NCBI GenBank assembly: GCA_046957575.1 | Contig: JBKUOG010000011.1 | Coordinates: 1 to 64,000, forward strand | Direction: 5' to 3' | DNA: 64,000 nucleotides | Origin: UMGS1370 sp046957575 | GTDB taxonomy: Bacteria; Bacillota; Clostridia; Lachnospirales; Lachnospiraceae | Shown here: positions 1 through 8,686 of the stretch, piece after piece | How positions within the stretch are numbered: the stretch's first letter is position 1 | How the letters are laid out: each line of letters begins with the position of its first letter | Notes under the pieces: generated by a model | What the model saw: only the letters and a program-made list of their open reading frames with translations | What the model was told of the DNA's origin: nothing | Database searches by the model: none | Program-made: the position numbers and the translations under genes

Positions 1-21
1 AACAAAGGCTTATAGCCGAAG

Positions 22-54
22 CGCGAGCCACCCGTTGTACGGGTGGCCGCGACT
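22..54. repeat. Dispersed palindromic repeat, copy 1
   Basis: An imperfect palindrome, CGCG-GCCACCCG-loop-CGGGTGGC-CGCG, lies directly after the upp stop codon. Its minus-strand reading is almost identical to 26258-26293, differing at about three positions over some 33 bases. A second small hairpin (GGCTTATAGCC, 8-18) follows and is succeeded by TTTGTT on the minus strand, so the pair may also end upp transcription. This repeat looks like a REP or MITE-type element rather than an ordinary terminator, because a second copy sits at an unrelated decayed locus. Confidence 0.7.
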
Positions 55-55
55 T

Positions 56-685
56 TTATTTCGTTCCGAAAATCCGGTCGCCGGCATCTCCCAGTCCAGG
101 GCAGATATAAGCAGCGTCGTTTAAACAGCGGTCTAAATGTCCTACATAAATCTGGATATCCGGATGGGCATTCTGAAGCCGTTCCAATCCTTCCGGAGCA
201 GCGATGATGGCCATGAATTTGATTTTCTTTCCGCCATGGGCTTTGATAAAATCAACGGCAGAGACAGCAGAACCGCCGGTTGCCAGCATTGGGTCTGTTA
301 CGATAATGGTACGCTCCTCGATTGGATCTGGAAGCTTGCAGTAATATTCGTGAGGCTCATGGGTCACTTCATCCCGGTATAGGCCAATGTGTCCGACTTT
401 GGCAGTAGGGGTGAGAGCCAGGATTCCATTTACCATACCAAGTCCGGCGCGCAGAATGGGAACAACGGCTAATTTACGTCCTGCAATCATGGGAGTCATA
501 CAGGTTTCAATGGGAGTTTCCACCTCTACATCTGCTAGAGGAAGATCCCGTAAAGCCTCGTATCCCATCAGCATGGCAATTTCTTCAATCAAACTGCGGA
601 ACTCGTTGGTTCCAGTGTTTTTGTCACGCAATCGGGAGATTTTGTGCTGGATTAATGGATGATCAAAAATAACTACATTTTTCAT
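56..685 (-). CDS. upp: Uracil phosphoribosyltransferase
   Basis: This enzyme converts uracil and PRPP to UMP in pyrimidine salvage in the cytosol. The protein has 209 residues, the normal family length. It shows the PRPP-binding loop around residue 130 (IVTDPMLATGGSA) and the uracil-binding C-terminus (YICPGLGDAGDRIFGT). The start at 685 follows an AGGATCTG-type ribosome binding site. The next minus-strand gene upstream (736-1554) is separate, so upp may be transcribed alone or as the last gene of a short run. The palindromic repeat at 22-54 lies immediately downstream. Confidence 0.97.
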   Translation of the reverse strand: MKNVVIFDHPLIQHKISRLRDKNTGTNEFRSLIEEIAMLMGYEALRDLPLADVEVETPIETCMTPMIAGRKLAVVPILRAGLGMVNGILALTPTAKVGHIGLYRDEVTHEPHEYYCKLPDPIEERTIIVTDPMLATGGSAVSAVDFIKAHGGKKIKFMAIIAAPEGLERLQNAHPDIQIYVGHLDRCLNDAAYICPGLGDAGDRIFGTK

Positions 686-735
686 ATCAAACAGATCCTT
701 TCTTGAAAATAGTGATGCAACTTTTTGGGGGTTTC

Positions 736-1554
736 TTACTTAGTAGAAGGCACGAAACGGACAATGACGTAATCGCCTAATGCGTGAGGAACCGGCAGGG
801 AGAAGAAAATATCGCCCTGCTTTTCATAGCTGAAGGACGGCGGCCATACAACGCCCTGCTGGATAGGAAAATCAGCCTGGTTAAAGGTATCGGTCAGTTC
901 TTCCATGGTTACGCCCTGGCGGTATTCTAAGACGGCTTTCGTCTGTTCGTCATTCAGTCCTAAAAAGGTTACATCAGAACTTAATACATATCCTGCCATG
1001 GTATAGGAATCAGTAAAATCGCCCAGTCCCAGATTGGTGTTGTCTTTTAAATCTACGGTATTGCTGTAGAAAAGATTGACTGGATGGGCGGCGCCGTCGG
1101 CTGTATAAGTGCCGGTGTAAACAGCAGTAATGCTGCGGCGGTCAACAGAAACTACTTCACAGGTTACGGTCATACTGTCTTTTGTCTCGTCAGCTTCATA
1201 TCCAGTTATGACAGATAATGCGTTGCTTTTCAGATTTTCGTTGATGGAATCCTGAAGCTTTGAATCGTCAAGGCCGTTTACCTGAGGGTACTGAATGGAA
1301 ATTTTTCCAGAAGTATAGGTCTCCATGGAAGAGGTAACGCTGGCCGTGCTGGAAGCAGTTGTCTCAGGGGCAGTGGTTTCCGGCGCTGACGTTGTCTCTG
1401 GTTCTTTGGCAGACTCGGTAGGGGCCTCAGTCGTATGGGTAGTAGACAAATCAATCTTTTCCGGTGTGGAAGAGGTCATCAGGGCAGCAGCAGCGCCAAT
1501 TACAACAGCAGCTACAGCAGCGGCGGAAACGCCGATAATCAGTTTTTTATTCAT
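736..1554 (-). CDS. Membrane-anchored DUF3298/DUF4163-like protein
   Basis: This is a 272-residue surface protein of unknown function. Residues 1-30 form a hydrophobic N-terminal anchor with a short basic start. They are followed by a low-complexity Thr/Glu/Ser/Pro linker (about 30-75). The remaining globular domain has the pattern of the DUF4163-DUF3298 (RsiV/PdaC-like) extracellular fold: a predicted-strand segment ISIQYPQVNGLDDSKLQ, then VNLFYSNTVDLKDN. No sigma factor or deacetylase domain is attached, so an anti-sigma or peptidoglycan deacetylase role is not supported. A GGAGCTGCT site precedes the ATG. The upstream region has a minus-strand TATAAT at 1575-1580. Confidence 0.7.
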   Translation of the reverse strand: MNKKLIIGVSAAAVAAVVIGAAAALMTSSTPEKIDLSTTHTTEAPTESAKEPETTSAPETTAPETTASSTASVTSSMETYTSGKISIQYPQVNGLDDSKLQDSINENLKSNALSVITGYEADETKDSMTVTCEVVSVDRRSITAVYTGTYTADGAAHPVNLFYSNTVDLKDNTNLGLGDFTDSYTMAGYVLSSDVTFLGLNDEQTKAVLEYRQGVTMEELTDTFNQADFPIQQGVVWPPSFSYEKQGDIFFSLPVPHALGDYVIVRFVPSTK

Positions 1555-1572
1555 AGCAGCTCCTTTTCATAA

Positions 1573-1661
1573 GTATTATACTCTGTCCACTAATTCGACA
1601 AGACCTCGCTAAGTGGGCAGGTATATATTCTCACTAGACTCGTGGAATACCTCGTCAAGTG
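1573..1661. repeat. Imperfect tandem direct repeat upstream of 736-1554
   Basis: Two imperfect copies of a roughly 42-base unit lie next to each other (about 1573-1615 and 1620-1661). Both contain ACTA, then CG, then ACCTCG and AAGTG. On the minus strand each begins CACTT and ends in an AT-rich -10-like stretch. The arrangement could be a duplicated promoter or operator for the minus-strand gene. No function is established. Confidence 0.45.
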
Positions 1662-1824
1662 TTCATATTATACCATAGATAGGCAGGCGCGTGTAGAAGA
1701 AATCATTACGATTTTCTGAAGCAGTTCAGCCGTGCGAAGATTCAGACAGGAAAAAACGTTGAAAGCTGGTTTTCGTCAGAAAAAGTGCTATACTGATGCT
1801 AGAAAATAAGAAGGGAGCCGGCTT

Positions 1825-2223
1825 ATGAAGGGATTTAAAGGGAAAGCGTATCGGATTTTATTGGGATTGTTTGCTGCAGCTGTTTTATTTGCAGGCGGAT
1901 ATTATGCTGGAAAAAGCAGCGTGAAACCATTGGAAAGCGAAACCTTTTATGCAGTCATTGAGGAAATAAGGGATTCTGAACTGGTGGTTCAGGGACTGGA
2001 AATGAATGATATCAATAAGAGGGGAAGATTTCAGTTTCGCATTACAGAAGAGACCGAAGTTTCCTGGAGAGGGATTCCGATTACATTAAGTGATCTGCAG
2101 AAGGGAGATTTGATTTCCATTACCTATACGGGGCTGATTCAGGAGATTTCACCGGCAGTTATTTTAGATGTGACAAAAGTACAGGCGCTGGGAGATGAAC
2201 TGGAAGAGAGAAACATCAGATAA
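1825..2223 (+). CDS. Small membrane-anchored protein, unknown function
   Basis: I do not recognise a named family in this 132-residue protein. It starts with a basic segment and one transmembrane helix (about residues 8-29, ILLGLFAAAVLFAGGYYAG). After that comes a soluble, beta-rich domain of about 100 residues with FYAVIEEI, RFQFRIT and GDLISITYTG, an arrangement that resembles small OB-like extracytoplasmic domains. The ribosome binding site GAAGGGAG lies 9 bases before the ATG. The gene stands alone, followed by a tRNA gene after about 160 bases. Its job is probably at the outer face of the membrane, but this is inference from topology only. Confidence 0.7.
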   Translation: MKGFKGKAYRILLGLFAAAVLFAGGYYAGKSSVKPLESETFYAVIEEIRDSELVVQGLEMNDINKRGRFQFRITEETEVSWRGIPITLSDLQKGDLISITYTGLIQEISPAVILDVTKVQALGDELEERNIR

Positions 2224-2235
2224 GGAGGATGCTGT

Positions 2236-2298
2236 TTGATTCCAAAATCAGTACCTGAAAAGGCTTTTTTGAACTATCTCCGGAAAGCACTGGAATAA
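2236..2298 (+). CDS. Possible 20-residue small ORF with TTG start
   Basis: A very strong ribosome binding site (TAAGGAGGATG, overlapping the stop of the previous gene) is followed by a TTG-initiated frame of 20 codons (MIPKSVPEKAFLNYLRKALE) ending at TAA. It is too short to assign. It may be a genuine small protein translated after 1825-2223, or the remnant of a deleted gene. The strong Shine-Dalgarno site is the only support. Confidence 0.3.
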   Translation: MIPKSVPEKAFLNYLRKALE

Positions 2299-2336
2299 TC
2301 GCTCTTTCTGATCCGCTATGCCCGAAGAAAAAGTGC

Positions 2337-2365
2337 TTGCAAAATGGAATGACTTATGGTATAAT
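2337..2365 (+). promoter_or_regulatory. Promoter of tRNA-Leu
   Basis: TTGCAA (2337-2342), a 17-base spacer and TATAAT (2360-2365) form a near-consensus SigA promoter. An extended -10 TG precedes the -10 box (TGgTATAAT). It lies 20 bases before the tRNA. Confidence 0.8.
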
Positions 2366-2384
2366 GACATTCGTTGTTAAGCGA

Positions 2385-2467
2385 GCCGGCTTGTCGGAAT
2401 GGCAGACGAGGTGGACTCAAAATCCATTGATGGCGACATCGTGCGGGTTCAAGTCCCGCAGCCGGCA
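2385..2467 (+). tRNA. tRNA-Leu(CAA)
   Basis: The 83-base sequence folds as a class II tRNA. The acceptor stem GCCGGCT pairs with AGCCGGC, with discriminator A at 2467. The anticodon stem GTGGA/TCCAT encloses loop CTCAAAA, giving anticodon CAA, which reads UUG. A long variable arm (about GATGGCGACATC) and the T-arm GCGGGTTCAAGTCCCGC are present. No CCA is encoded. Confidence 0.95.
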
Positions 2468-2482
2468 CTCCTTGGCAGGGGC

Positions 2483-2525
2483 ACCCGAAGGCTTATTGTG
2501 AGATAGGCTTTCGGGTCTTTTTTTT
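2483..2525 (+). terminator. Rho-independent terminator after tRNA-Leu
   Basis: ACCCGAAGGCT and its complement GGCTTTCGGGT form a hairpin followed by eight or more T residues. It sits 16 bases after the tRNA. Confidence 0.9.
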
Positions 2526-2613
2526 ACGCGGGAGCAAAGATGGGCACGCGGAAATGTGTTTTGACGTATTTTTGCCTTATGCGGGAGTGGGAAAACGGAT
2601 AGGGGGTCATACT

Positions 2614-2952
2614 ATGAATTGTCAGGAAGCGGAACGTCTGGTTACCTCTTATATTCATGGGGAGTTGGACGAGGAGACGTTAGAAGAGTTCTTAGAACAT
2701 ATTGGAATATGTGAAAATTGCCAGGAAGAACTGGAAATCTATTTTACAGTAGACTCCGGCATTCGGCAGTTGGACTCAGATGCGGATAATTACAATATTA
2801 AGGGAGAATTGGATGAACTTCTGGCTCAGTCCAGACAGCATGTCCGCCGCCGCCGCATGTTTCAGGCAGTGAGGTATTCGGTGGATACGCTGATGGTGAT
2901 GAGCCTTGGGGTGATGATTATTATGCAGCTTCGGATACTAGGAGTATTGTAA
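2614..2952 (+). CDS. Zinc-finger (zf-HC2) anti-sigma-like membrane protein
   Basis: The 112-residue product begins MNCQEAERLV and carries the HxxxCxxC signature (H-IGI-C-EN-C, near residues 31-38) of the zf-HC2 anti-sigma zinc-binding domain, with an additional Cys at position 3. A single C-terminal hydrophobic segment (about 88-108) anchors it in the membrane. The longer frame from 2554 was rejected because AGGGGG lies 7 bases before the ATG at 2614. No sigma-factor gene is next to it. The next gene is polA, 19 bases on, so if it regulates a sigma factor that factor is encoded elsewhere. Confidence 0.75.
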   Translation: MNCQEAERLVTSYIHGELDEETLEEFLEHIGICENCQEELEIYFTVDSGIRQLDSDADNYNIKGELDELLAQSRQHVRRRRMFQAVRYSVDTLMVMSLGVMIIMQLRILGVL

Positions 2953-2971
2953 GTTCAGGATGAGGGATGAA

Positions 2972-5647
2972 ATGGATAAATTAGTATTGATTGACGGACA
3001 TAGCATTTTAAACAGGGCGTTTTACGGAGTGCCGGATTTGACTAATTCGGAGGGACTTCACACCAATGCGGTATACGGGTTTCTCAACATTATGCTTAAG
3101 ATTTTAGAAGAAGAGCAGGCGGATCACCTGGCTGTGGCGTTTGATTTAAAAGAACCTACTTTCCGCCACAAAATGTATGCAGAGTATAAAGGAACCAGAA
3201 AACCGATGCCGGAAGAATTGAGAGAACAGGTTCCGCTGATGAAGGAAGTGTTATCCGCTATGGGGATTCCGATTTTAACATTGGCCGGATTTGAGGCGGA
3301 CGATATTTTGGGAACAGTGGCAAAGAGTCTTGCAGGAGAAGACATAGAAGTTTCCGTTGTGTCTGGAGACAGGGATTTGCTTCAGCTTTCTGATACGCAC
3401 ATTAAGATCCGGATTCCCAAGACATCCAGAGGGGGAACGGAGATAAAAGATTATTATCCGGAAGATGTAAAACGGGAATACGGTGTAACGCCGATGGAAT
3501 TTATTGACGTGAAGGCCCTGATGGGAGATGCGTCCGACAATATCCCAGGAGTTCCTTCCATTGGAGAAAAGACGGCCACAGCCATTATATCCTCTTACGG
3601 CAGCATTGAAAATGCCTATGCCCATTTAGAAGAGATCAAACCGCCCAGGGCAAAAAAAGCGCTGGAAGAGCATTATGATTTGGCACAGATGAGCAAGACA
3701 CTTGCAACGATCTGTACTCAGTGCGGCATTTCATTTTCTTATAAAGATGCAGAGATAGAAAATCTTTATACGCCAAAAGCTTATGAATATATGAAACGGC
3801 TGGAATTTAAATCTATTTTGGCCCGATTTGCGAATATTCCAAACAATCAGGAAGAATCTGATGTAAGGCAGCATTTTCAGGTCGTAACCGACTTTTCGCA
3901 GGCCGAACAGGTATTAGAAAAAGCGGCGAAAGCAGAGATAATCGGCGCTCAGTTGATAATCGGCCATGATAAAGGCAGGGAGAAAATTTTTGATGCAGGC
4001 CGGATAGCAGGACTCATCCTGTGCTATGGAAAAGAAGACTCTTATTTTCTGCCTGCCCAGGGACTTCTGACCGGAGAATATCTGGCAGATAAATTAGAAG
4101 GTTTGTGCCGTCGGGAAACCGGCATGGTGTGGGTGCTGGATTTAAAGAGCCAGCTTCCGTTTTTAAACCTGTTATGGGGAGAGAGAGTAAGAGATGCAGG
4201 TGTGGCAGGGTATCTGCTAAATCCGTTAAAGGATACCTATGACTATGACGATCTGGCGAGAGATTACGGCGGCATGACCCTGCCTTCCCAGTCGGATCTG
4301 CTGGGAAAAACACCGCTTTTTAAGGCGCTTTTGGAAGAAGAGGAAAAGGCCTTTGACTGTGTCTGTTTCATGGGATACTCCTTGTGGAAGACGGCCCCGG
4401 TATTAGAGGGGAAACTGACGGAAACGGGTATGGCGGATCTGTTTTCGGAGATTGAAATGCCGTTAATTTACAGCCTTTACCGGATGGAGACAGCAGGCGT
4501 AAGGGTAGAACGCCAGGAATTAAAAGATTACGGCAGCCGGTTAAAAGTAAACATTGATAAGCTGGAACAGGAAATCTACGAAGCCACAGGTGAGACTTTT
4601 AACATTAATTCTCCTAAGCAGTTAGGGGAAGTGCTGTTTGAAAAAATGCAGTTAAAGGGCGGCAAAAAGACGAAAACCGGGTATTCTACAGCGGCGGACG
4701 TATTGGAAAAGCTGGCCCCGGAAGTGCCGGCAGTCCAGAAAGTGCTGGATTACCGCCAGCTTACCAAGCTGTATTCTACTTATGCAGAAGGTCTGGCAGC
4801 TTTTATCGGGGAAGACGAGAGGATTCATGGCAAATTTAACCAGACCATTACGGCGACGGGACGAATCAGCAGTACAGAGCCAAACCTGCAGAACATTCCG
4901 GTCCGGATGGAACTGGGAAGAGAAATCCGCAAGGTATTTGTGCCAAAAGAAGGCTGTGTCTTTATTGATGCAGACTATTCCCAGATTGAACTGAGGATTC
5001 TGGCTCATATGTCGAAAGATGAGCGGCTTATTGAAGCCTACCGGTCTGCTCAGGATATTCATGCCATTACAGCATCCCAGGTATTCCACATTCCGTTAGA
5101 GGAAGTGACTCCGTTAATGCGCCGCAACGCCAAGGCGGTCAATTTCGGCATTGTTTACGGCATCAGCGCCTTTGGATTAAGCGAGGATTTGAGTATATCC
5201 AGAAAGGAAGCACTGGATTATATCAACACCTATTTTGAGACTTATCCGGGAGTCAAGCAGTTTTTAGACCAGCAGGTAACCGATGGAAAAGAGCAGGGAT
5301 TTGTCACAACCATGTTTGGCAGACGGCGTCCGATTCCGGAGTTAAAATCTGCCAACTTTATGCAGAGATCTTTTGGAGAGCGGGTGGCTATGAATTCTCC
5401 GATTCAGGGAACGGCGGCAGATATTATGAAAATTGCCATGATTCAGGTAGATCAGGAACTGGTGCGCAGAGGACTAAAATCCAGGATTGTGCTTCAGGTT
5501 CATGATGAACTGCTGATAGAGGCCCTTCAGTCAGAGGCAAAAGAGGTCAAAGCCATTCTGGAAGACAAAATGAAACATGCAGCGGACTTGTCAGTGGCTT
5601 TGGAGGTAGATGCAAAAGAAGGAGCAAACTGGTTTGACGCCCACTGA
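2972..5647 (+). CDS. polA: DNA polymerase I (no active proofreading site seen)
   Basis: The 891-residue enzyme fills gaps and removes primers in replication and repair. The N-terminal 5'-3' exonuclease (about 1-290) shows DGHSILNRAF, FEADDILGT and GDASDNIPGV. The middle domain (about 300-490) has the 3'-5' exonuclease position but lacks the expected DxE acidic motif, so proofreading is probably absent, as in many Gram-positive PolA proteins. The polymerase motifs are intact: A (DYSQIELRILAHM), B (RRNAKAVNFGIVYG) and C (QVHDELLIE). The ATG at 2972 is preferred to 2960 because GAGGGATGAA gives correct Shine-Dalgarno spacing, while at 2960 the AGG touches the start codon. Confidence 0.96.
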   Translation: MDKLVLIDGHSILNRAFYGVPDLTNSEGLHTNAVYGFLNIMLKILEEEQADHLAVAFDLKEPTFRHKMYAEYKGTRKPMPEELREQVPLMKEVLSAMGIPILTLAGFEADDILGTVAKSLAGEDIEVSVVSGDRDLLQLSDTHIKIRIPKTSRGGTEIKDYYPEDVKREYGVTPMEFIDVKALMGDASDNIPGVPSIGEKTATAIISSYGSIENAYAHLEEIKPPRAKKALEEHYDLAQMSKTLATICTQCGISFSYKDAEIENLYTPKAYEYMKRLEFKSILARFANIPNNQEESDVRQHFQVVTDFSQAEQVLEKAAKAEIIGAQLIIGHDKGREKIFDAGRIAGLILCYGKEDSYFLPAQGLLTGEYLADKLEGLCRRETGMVWVLDLKSQLPFLNLLWGERVRDAGVAGYLLNPLKDTYDYDDLARDYGGMTLPSQSDLLGKTPLFKALLEEEEKAFDCVCFMGYSLWKTAPVLEGKLTETGMADLFSEIEMPLIYSLYRMETAGVRVERQELKDYGSRLKVNIDKLEQEIYEATGETFNINSPKQLGEVLFEKMQLKGGKKTKTGYSTAADVLEKLAPEVPAVQKVLDYRQLTKLYSTYAEGLAAFIGEDERIHGKFNQTITATGRISSTEPNLQNIPVRMELGREIRKVFVPKEGCVFIDADYSQIELRILAHMSKDERLIEAYRSAQDIHAITASQVFHIPLEEVTPLMRRNAKAVNFGIVYGISAFGLSEDLSISRKEALDYINTYFETYPGVKQFLDQQVTDGKEQGFVTTMFGRRRPIPELKSANFMQRSFGERVAMNSPIQGTAADIMKIAMIQVDQELVRRGLKSRIVLQVHDELLIEALQSEAKEVKAILEDKMKHAADLSVALEVDAKEGANWFDAH

Positions 5648-5681
5648 TGTTTAACAGACAGCAGTGTCTGGGGAGGTAATC

Positions 5682-5972
5682 ATGCTTGACAGAAGCGAAT
5701 TTATGCCAATTGCGTATTTAAAAAAAGCCAAATTTACTGGCAGCTTTAAAGGGATGCGCTTTCGGATGGAAATGGCGTCCAGACAAGTGGAGTCGGGGGA
5801 GGAGAGCCGGGAGGAAACAGGGCTTTTAACCTCCTCCTGGCCGGAGCCCTACAGCTTTGACGCGACAAAGCCGGAATTTATCCGGCAGGAGTGGTTTTCC
5901 TTTGATGAAGAAGGGATTAAACAGGGAGTTCACTGGCTGAATGAAGTGTATGAAGAGAGAAAGAACAAATGA
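5682..5972 (+). CDS. Conserved small protein downstream of polA, unknown function
   Basis: This 96-residue soluble protein is not recognised. It begins MLDRSEFMPIAYLKKAKFTG and has an acidic, Ser/Glu-rich middle (about 43-60), then a Trp-containing C-terminus (IRQEWFSFDEEG, VHWLNEVYEE). The strong site GGGGAGGTAATC sets the ATG at 5682, so the in-frame GTG at 5664 was dropped. It follows polA by 34 bases and precedes the symporter gene by 12, so it is probably co-transcribed with both. Confidence 0.6.
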   Translation: MLDRSEFMPIAYLKKAKFTGSFKGMRFRMEMASRQVESGEESREETGLLTSSWPEPYSFDATKPEFIRQEWFSFDEEGIKQGVHWLNEVYEERKNK

Positions 5973-5984
5973 TAAGGAGTCGTT

Positions 5985-7376
5985 ATGCTGCAGACAATCG
6001 AAGCTGTAAACAGCGCAGTTAATCAGTTTATCTGGGGAGTTCCGGCTATGATTTGCATAATCGGCGTTGGCTTGTATTTAAGCCTGCGCCTTCGTTTTAT
6101 CCAAATCCGCCGTTTTCCTTATGCAATGAAGACCACTATCGGAAGAGTATTTCGGAAAAGAGAAGCCTCTGACGGAGCCATAACGCCTTTTCAGGCAGTG
6201 TGTACGGCTCTTGCAGCCACAGTGGGAACTGGAAATATCGCCGGTGTAGCCGGAGCCATTGCAATCGGAGGTCCGGGGGCTGTATTCTGGATGTGGGTGT
6301 CAGCCATTTTGGGAATGTGCACCAAGTTTTCAGAGGTAACGCTTGCCGTTCATTTTCGGGAAACCAATGAAAACGGGGAACTGACAGGCGGTCCTATGTA
6401 TTACATAAAAAACGGATTGGGGAAGAAATGGCAGTTTCTGGCAGTGCTGTTTTCTGTGTTCGGGATTTTTACAGTATTTGGAACAGGCAATGCCACGCAG
6501 GTTAATACCATTATTGCGGCAATCAATTCAGCCCTTTTTAATTATGGTGTGATTTCAGAAGAGTTTACAAAAACAGGCAATCTGATTATGGGCATTATCC
6601 TGGCAGTTTTAGTGGGAATGGTGTTGTTAGGAGGAATTAAGCGCATTGGACGGGTAACAGAAAAACTGGTGCCGTTTATGGCATTGCTGTATATTGTACT
6701 GGCTCTCGGAGTCGTGTTTATGAATATTGAGAGAATTCCCCATGTATTTGCATCTATTTTTTACGGCGCCTTTCATCCGGAGGCTATTACGGGAGGCGCG
6801 GTAGGAAGCTTGTTTTTGAGCATGAAGAAAGGGGTTTCCAGAGGGATTTTCTCCAATGAAGCCGGACTGGGAACCGGATCCATTGCCCATGCCTGCGCGG
6901 ATACTAGAAAGCCGGTAAAGCAGGGATTTTTTGGGATTTTTGAGGTGTTTATGGATACCATCCTGATCTGTACCCTGACTGCCCTTGTGGTTTTGTGCAG
7001 CGGCATAGAAGTGCCTTACGGTATGGATGCAGGCGCAGAACTGACCATTCAGGGATTTACAGCTTCTTATGGAAACTGGGTTTCTATTTTTACAGCAGTG
7101 GCGATGTGCTGCTTTGCATTTTCCACCATTATCGGCTGGGGGCTGTATGGGGCAAGATGCGTAGAATTTTTATTCTCCTCCAAATTTATCCGGCCGTTTA
7201 TGGTGGCGTATTCTCTGGTAGCCATATTGGGAGCTACCATGGATCTGGGACTGATGTGGAGCATTGCAGATACATTTAACGGTCTTATGGCCATTCCCAA
7301 CCTGATTGCGGTATTCCTTCTTTCTGGTACAGTAGTAAGGCTGGTAAAGGAATATTTTGAGACAGAAGGGAGATAG
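5985..7376 (+). CDS. AGCS-family sodium:alanine/glycine symporter
   Basis: The 463-residue integral membrane protein imports a small neutral amino acid with Na+. It has about 10-11 hydrophobic helices. The AGCS signatures are present: ATVGTGNIAGVAGAIAIGGPG near residue 80, GGPMYYIKNGLG, and SNEAGLGTGSIAHA near residue 290. The length is typical of the family. It follows the small gene 5682-5972 by 12 bases with TAAGGAG before the ATG. Alanine or glycine is the usual substrate, but sequence alone does not choose between them. Confidence 0.93.
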   Translation: MLQTIEAVNSAVNQFIWGVPAMICIIGVGLYLSLRLRFIQIRRFPYAMKTTIGRVFRKREASDGAITPFQAVCTALAATVGTGNIAGVAGAIAIGGPGAVFWMWVSAILGMCTKFSEVTLAVHFRETNENGELTGGPMYYIKNGLGKKWQFLAVLFSVFGIFTVFGTGNATQVNTIIAAINSALFNYGVISEEFTKTGNLIMGIILAVLVGMVLLGGIKRIGRVTEKLVPFMALLYIVLALGVVFMNIERIPHVFASIFYGAFHPEAITGGAVGSLFLSMKKGVSRGIFSNEAGLGTGSIAHACADTRKPVKQGFFGIFEVFMDTILICTLTALVVLCSGIEVPYGMDAGAELTIQGFTASYGNWVSIFTAVAMCCFAFSTIIGWGLYGARCVEFLFSSKFIRPFMVAYSLVAILGATMDLGLMWSIADTFNGLMAIPNLIAVFLLSGTVVRLVKEYFETEGR

Positions 7377-7380
7377 CAGG

Positions 7381-7692
7381 ATGGAAGAAACGAGACATGA
7401 CTGGCTGAATACAGAGAAGATATGGCCTCTTTTGGAGTCACACCAGAACCAGGTGTTTTATACGGCAAAAGGCTTAAGCTTCACGTATACGATCCGGGGC
7501 GGAGAAATGTTTGTAGACAGGCGCTCCAAGTCTATTACCAGAGCCACAGTGGAAAAGGCTTATGAAAAGCTGAAAGCAGATAACGGCCAAACCATCCATG
7601 GCCCCAAAAAGCTGAATGTATTTGGAGCGCCTTATATATGGGCTTTATTTTCAGAACTCAAACTGAATATTCCTAAAGAGACTGCAGATTAA
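7381..7692 (+). CDS. Conserved hypothetical protein, 103 residues
   Basis: No family is recognised. It is a small soluble protein rich in charged residues: MEETRHDWLNTEKIW at the start, then a beta-hairpin-like FTYTIRGGEMFVDRRSKSITRATVEKAYEK, which looks like a short nucleic-acid or domain-binding module. The GGGAGATAGCAGG site decides the ATG at 7381, four bases after the symporter stop, implying one transcript. Its last 20 bases overlap the end of the convergent peptidase gene (7673-8686). Confidence 0.6.
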   Translation: MEETRHDWLNTEKIWPLLESHQNQVFYTAKGLSFTYTIRGGEMFVDRRSKSITRATVEKAYEKLKADNGQTIHGPKKLNVFGAPYIWALFSELKLNIPKETAD

Positions 7693-8686
7693 GATCCGAA
7701 GCTGACAAAAATCCATGACTGGATCGGGCTGCTTTTACCGCCCGGTTAATAGCCATACCTGCCACATAGGAGGCCAGAGTTCCAGCTACATTGATGTCAG
7801 AGGGAACATCGCCGACAGATACTGCATAGACAGAATCACCGTCAGCGGTGGTGTGAACCGGACGGATGGTGCGTGCCAGTCCGTTTTGTGCCATGGAAGC
7901 CAGTTTGTTTACCTGGGCTTTGGTAAAGGCGCCATTGGTCAGCACAGCGCCGATGGTAGTATTTCCTGTAAACAGATCCGGCATTGCAGAGACATCTTTT
8001 AAAAATTCATCTTCTGTGGACAGCAGGCCGTCTTGGGTTTCATTTAAAAGACCGGCAACCTGCTGTCCATTTTCAATATCGAAAATATCGCCAAGGGCAT
8101 TGACTGCCATGACAGCGCCTACTTTTAAGGGGCCGACAGAAACGGCAAATCCTCCGATGCCGCTTTTCATGGCGCGCTTTGGTCCCCGGTATTTTCCGAC
8201 TGTACAGCCGCATCCGGCCCCTGCATTGCCTTCTAAAAAGGGAAAAGAGTCGGTTTCTTTTATGATTTTTCTGCAAAGTTCTGCCTGTATGCAGGCTTCA
8301 TAGGCCATCTGGCTGTCCGGACGGACTCTGCTGTCTCCGATGATCAGATCAAAAAGGCTGGATTGGCACACCAGAGGGACTTTTGTGATTCCTACATCAA
8401 ATCCAATGTTTCGTTCCTCTAAATACTGCATCACGCCTCCTGCCGCATCCAGTCCAAAGGCGGAACCGCCGGATAAAAGCAGGGCGTGAATACCTTCAGA
8501 AGCAGCCAGCGGACTTAACAGAGGTGTTTCTCTGGAGGCAGGGCCGCCTCCCCGGATATCCACTCCGGCAGGAGAGCAGCGGTCAAACAGCAGAACCGTA
8601 CATCCTGTGGCAGCCTCTTCGTTTTGGGCATGGCCGACTGCAAAGCCTCCAATGCTTAACAATGGGATTTCTTTAACAGACTTCAT
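7673..8686 (-). CDS. P1 family (DmpA/S58-type) peptidase
   Basis: The 337-residue product belongs to the DmpA/BapA N-terminal-nucleophile aminopeptidases. These self-cleave before a Ser or Thr and hydrolyse amide bonds, often of beta-amino-acid or D-amino-acid peptides. Visible features are GGFAVGHAQNEEAATGCTVLLFD at the N-terminus, the glycine-rich GIHALLLSGGSAFGLDAAGGV near residue 75, and the processing region GNTTIGAVLTNG near residue 240, whose Thr residues would provide the nucleophile. The start at 8686 overlaps the upstream stop as ATGA and has GGAGG at proper distance. The first ATG (8692) touches the Shine-Dalgarno site. It is translationally coupled to the ECF gene. Confidence 0.85.
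   Translation of the reverse strand: MKSVKEIPLLSIGGFAVGHAQNEEAATGCTVLLFDRCSPAGVDIRGGGPASRETPLLSPLAASEGIHALLLSGGSAFGLDAAGGVMQYLEERNIGFDVGITKVPLVCQSSLFDLIIGDSRVRPDSQMAYEACIQAELCRKIIKETDSFPFLEGNAGAGCGCTVGKYRGPKRAMKSGIGGFAVSVGPLKVGAVMAVNALGDIFDIENGQQVAGLLNETQDGLLSTEDEFLKDVSAMPDLFTGNTTIGAVLTNGAFTKAQVNKLASMAQNGLARTIRPVHTTADGDSVYAVSVGDVPSDINVAGTLASYVAGMAINRAVKAARSSHGFLSASDLNLQSL

Noticed and set aside
5664..5681. GTG start giving 102 residues
   Set aside because: GGGGAGGTAATC places the ribosome on the ATG at 5682; the GTG has no ribosome binding site of its own.
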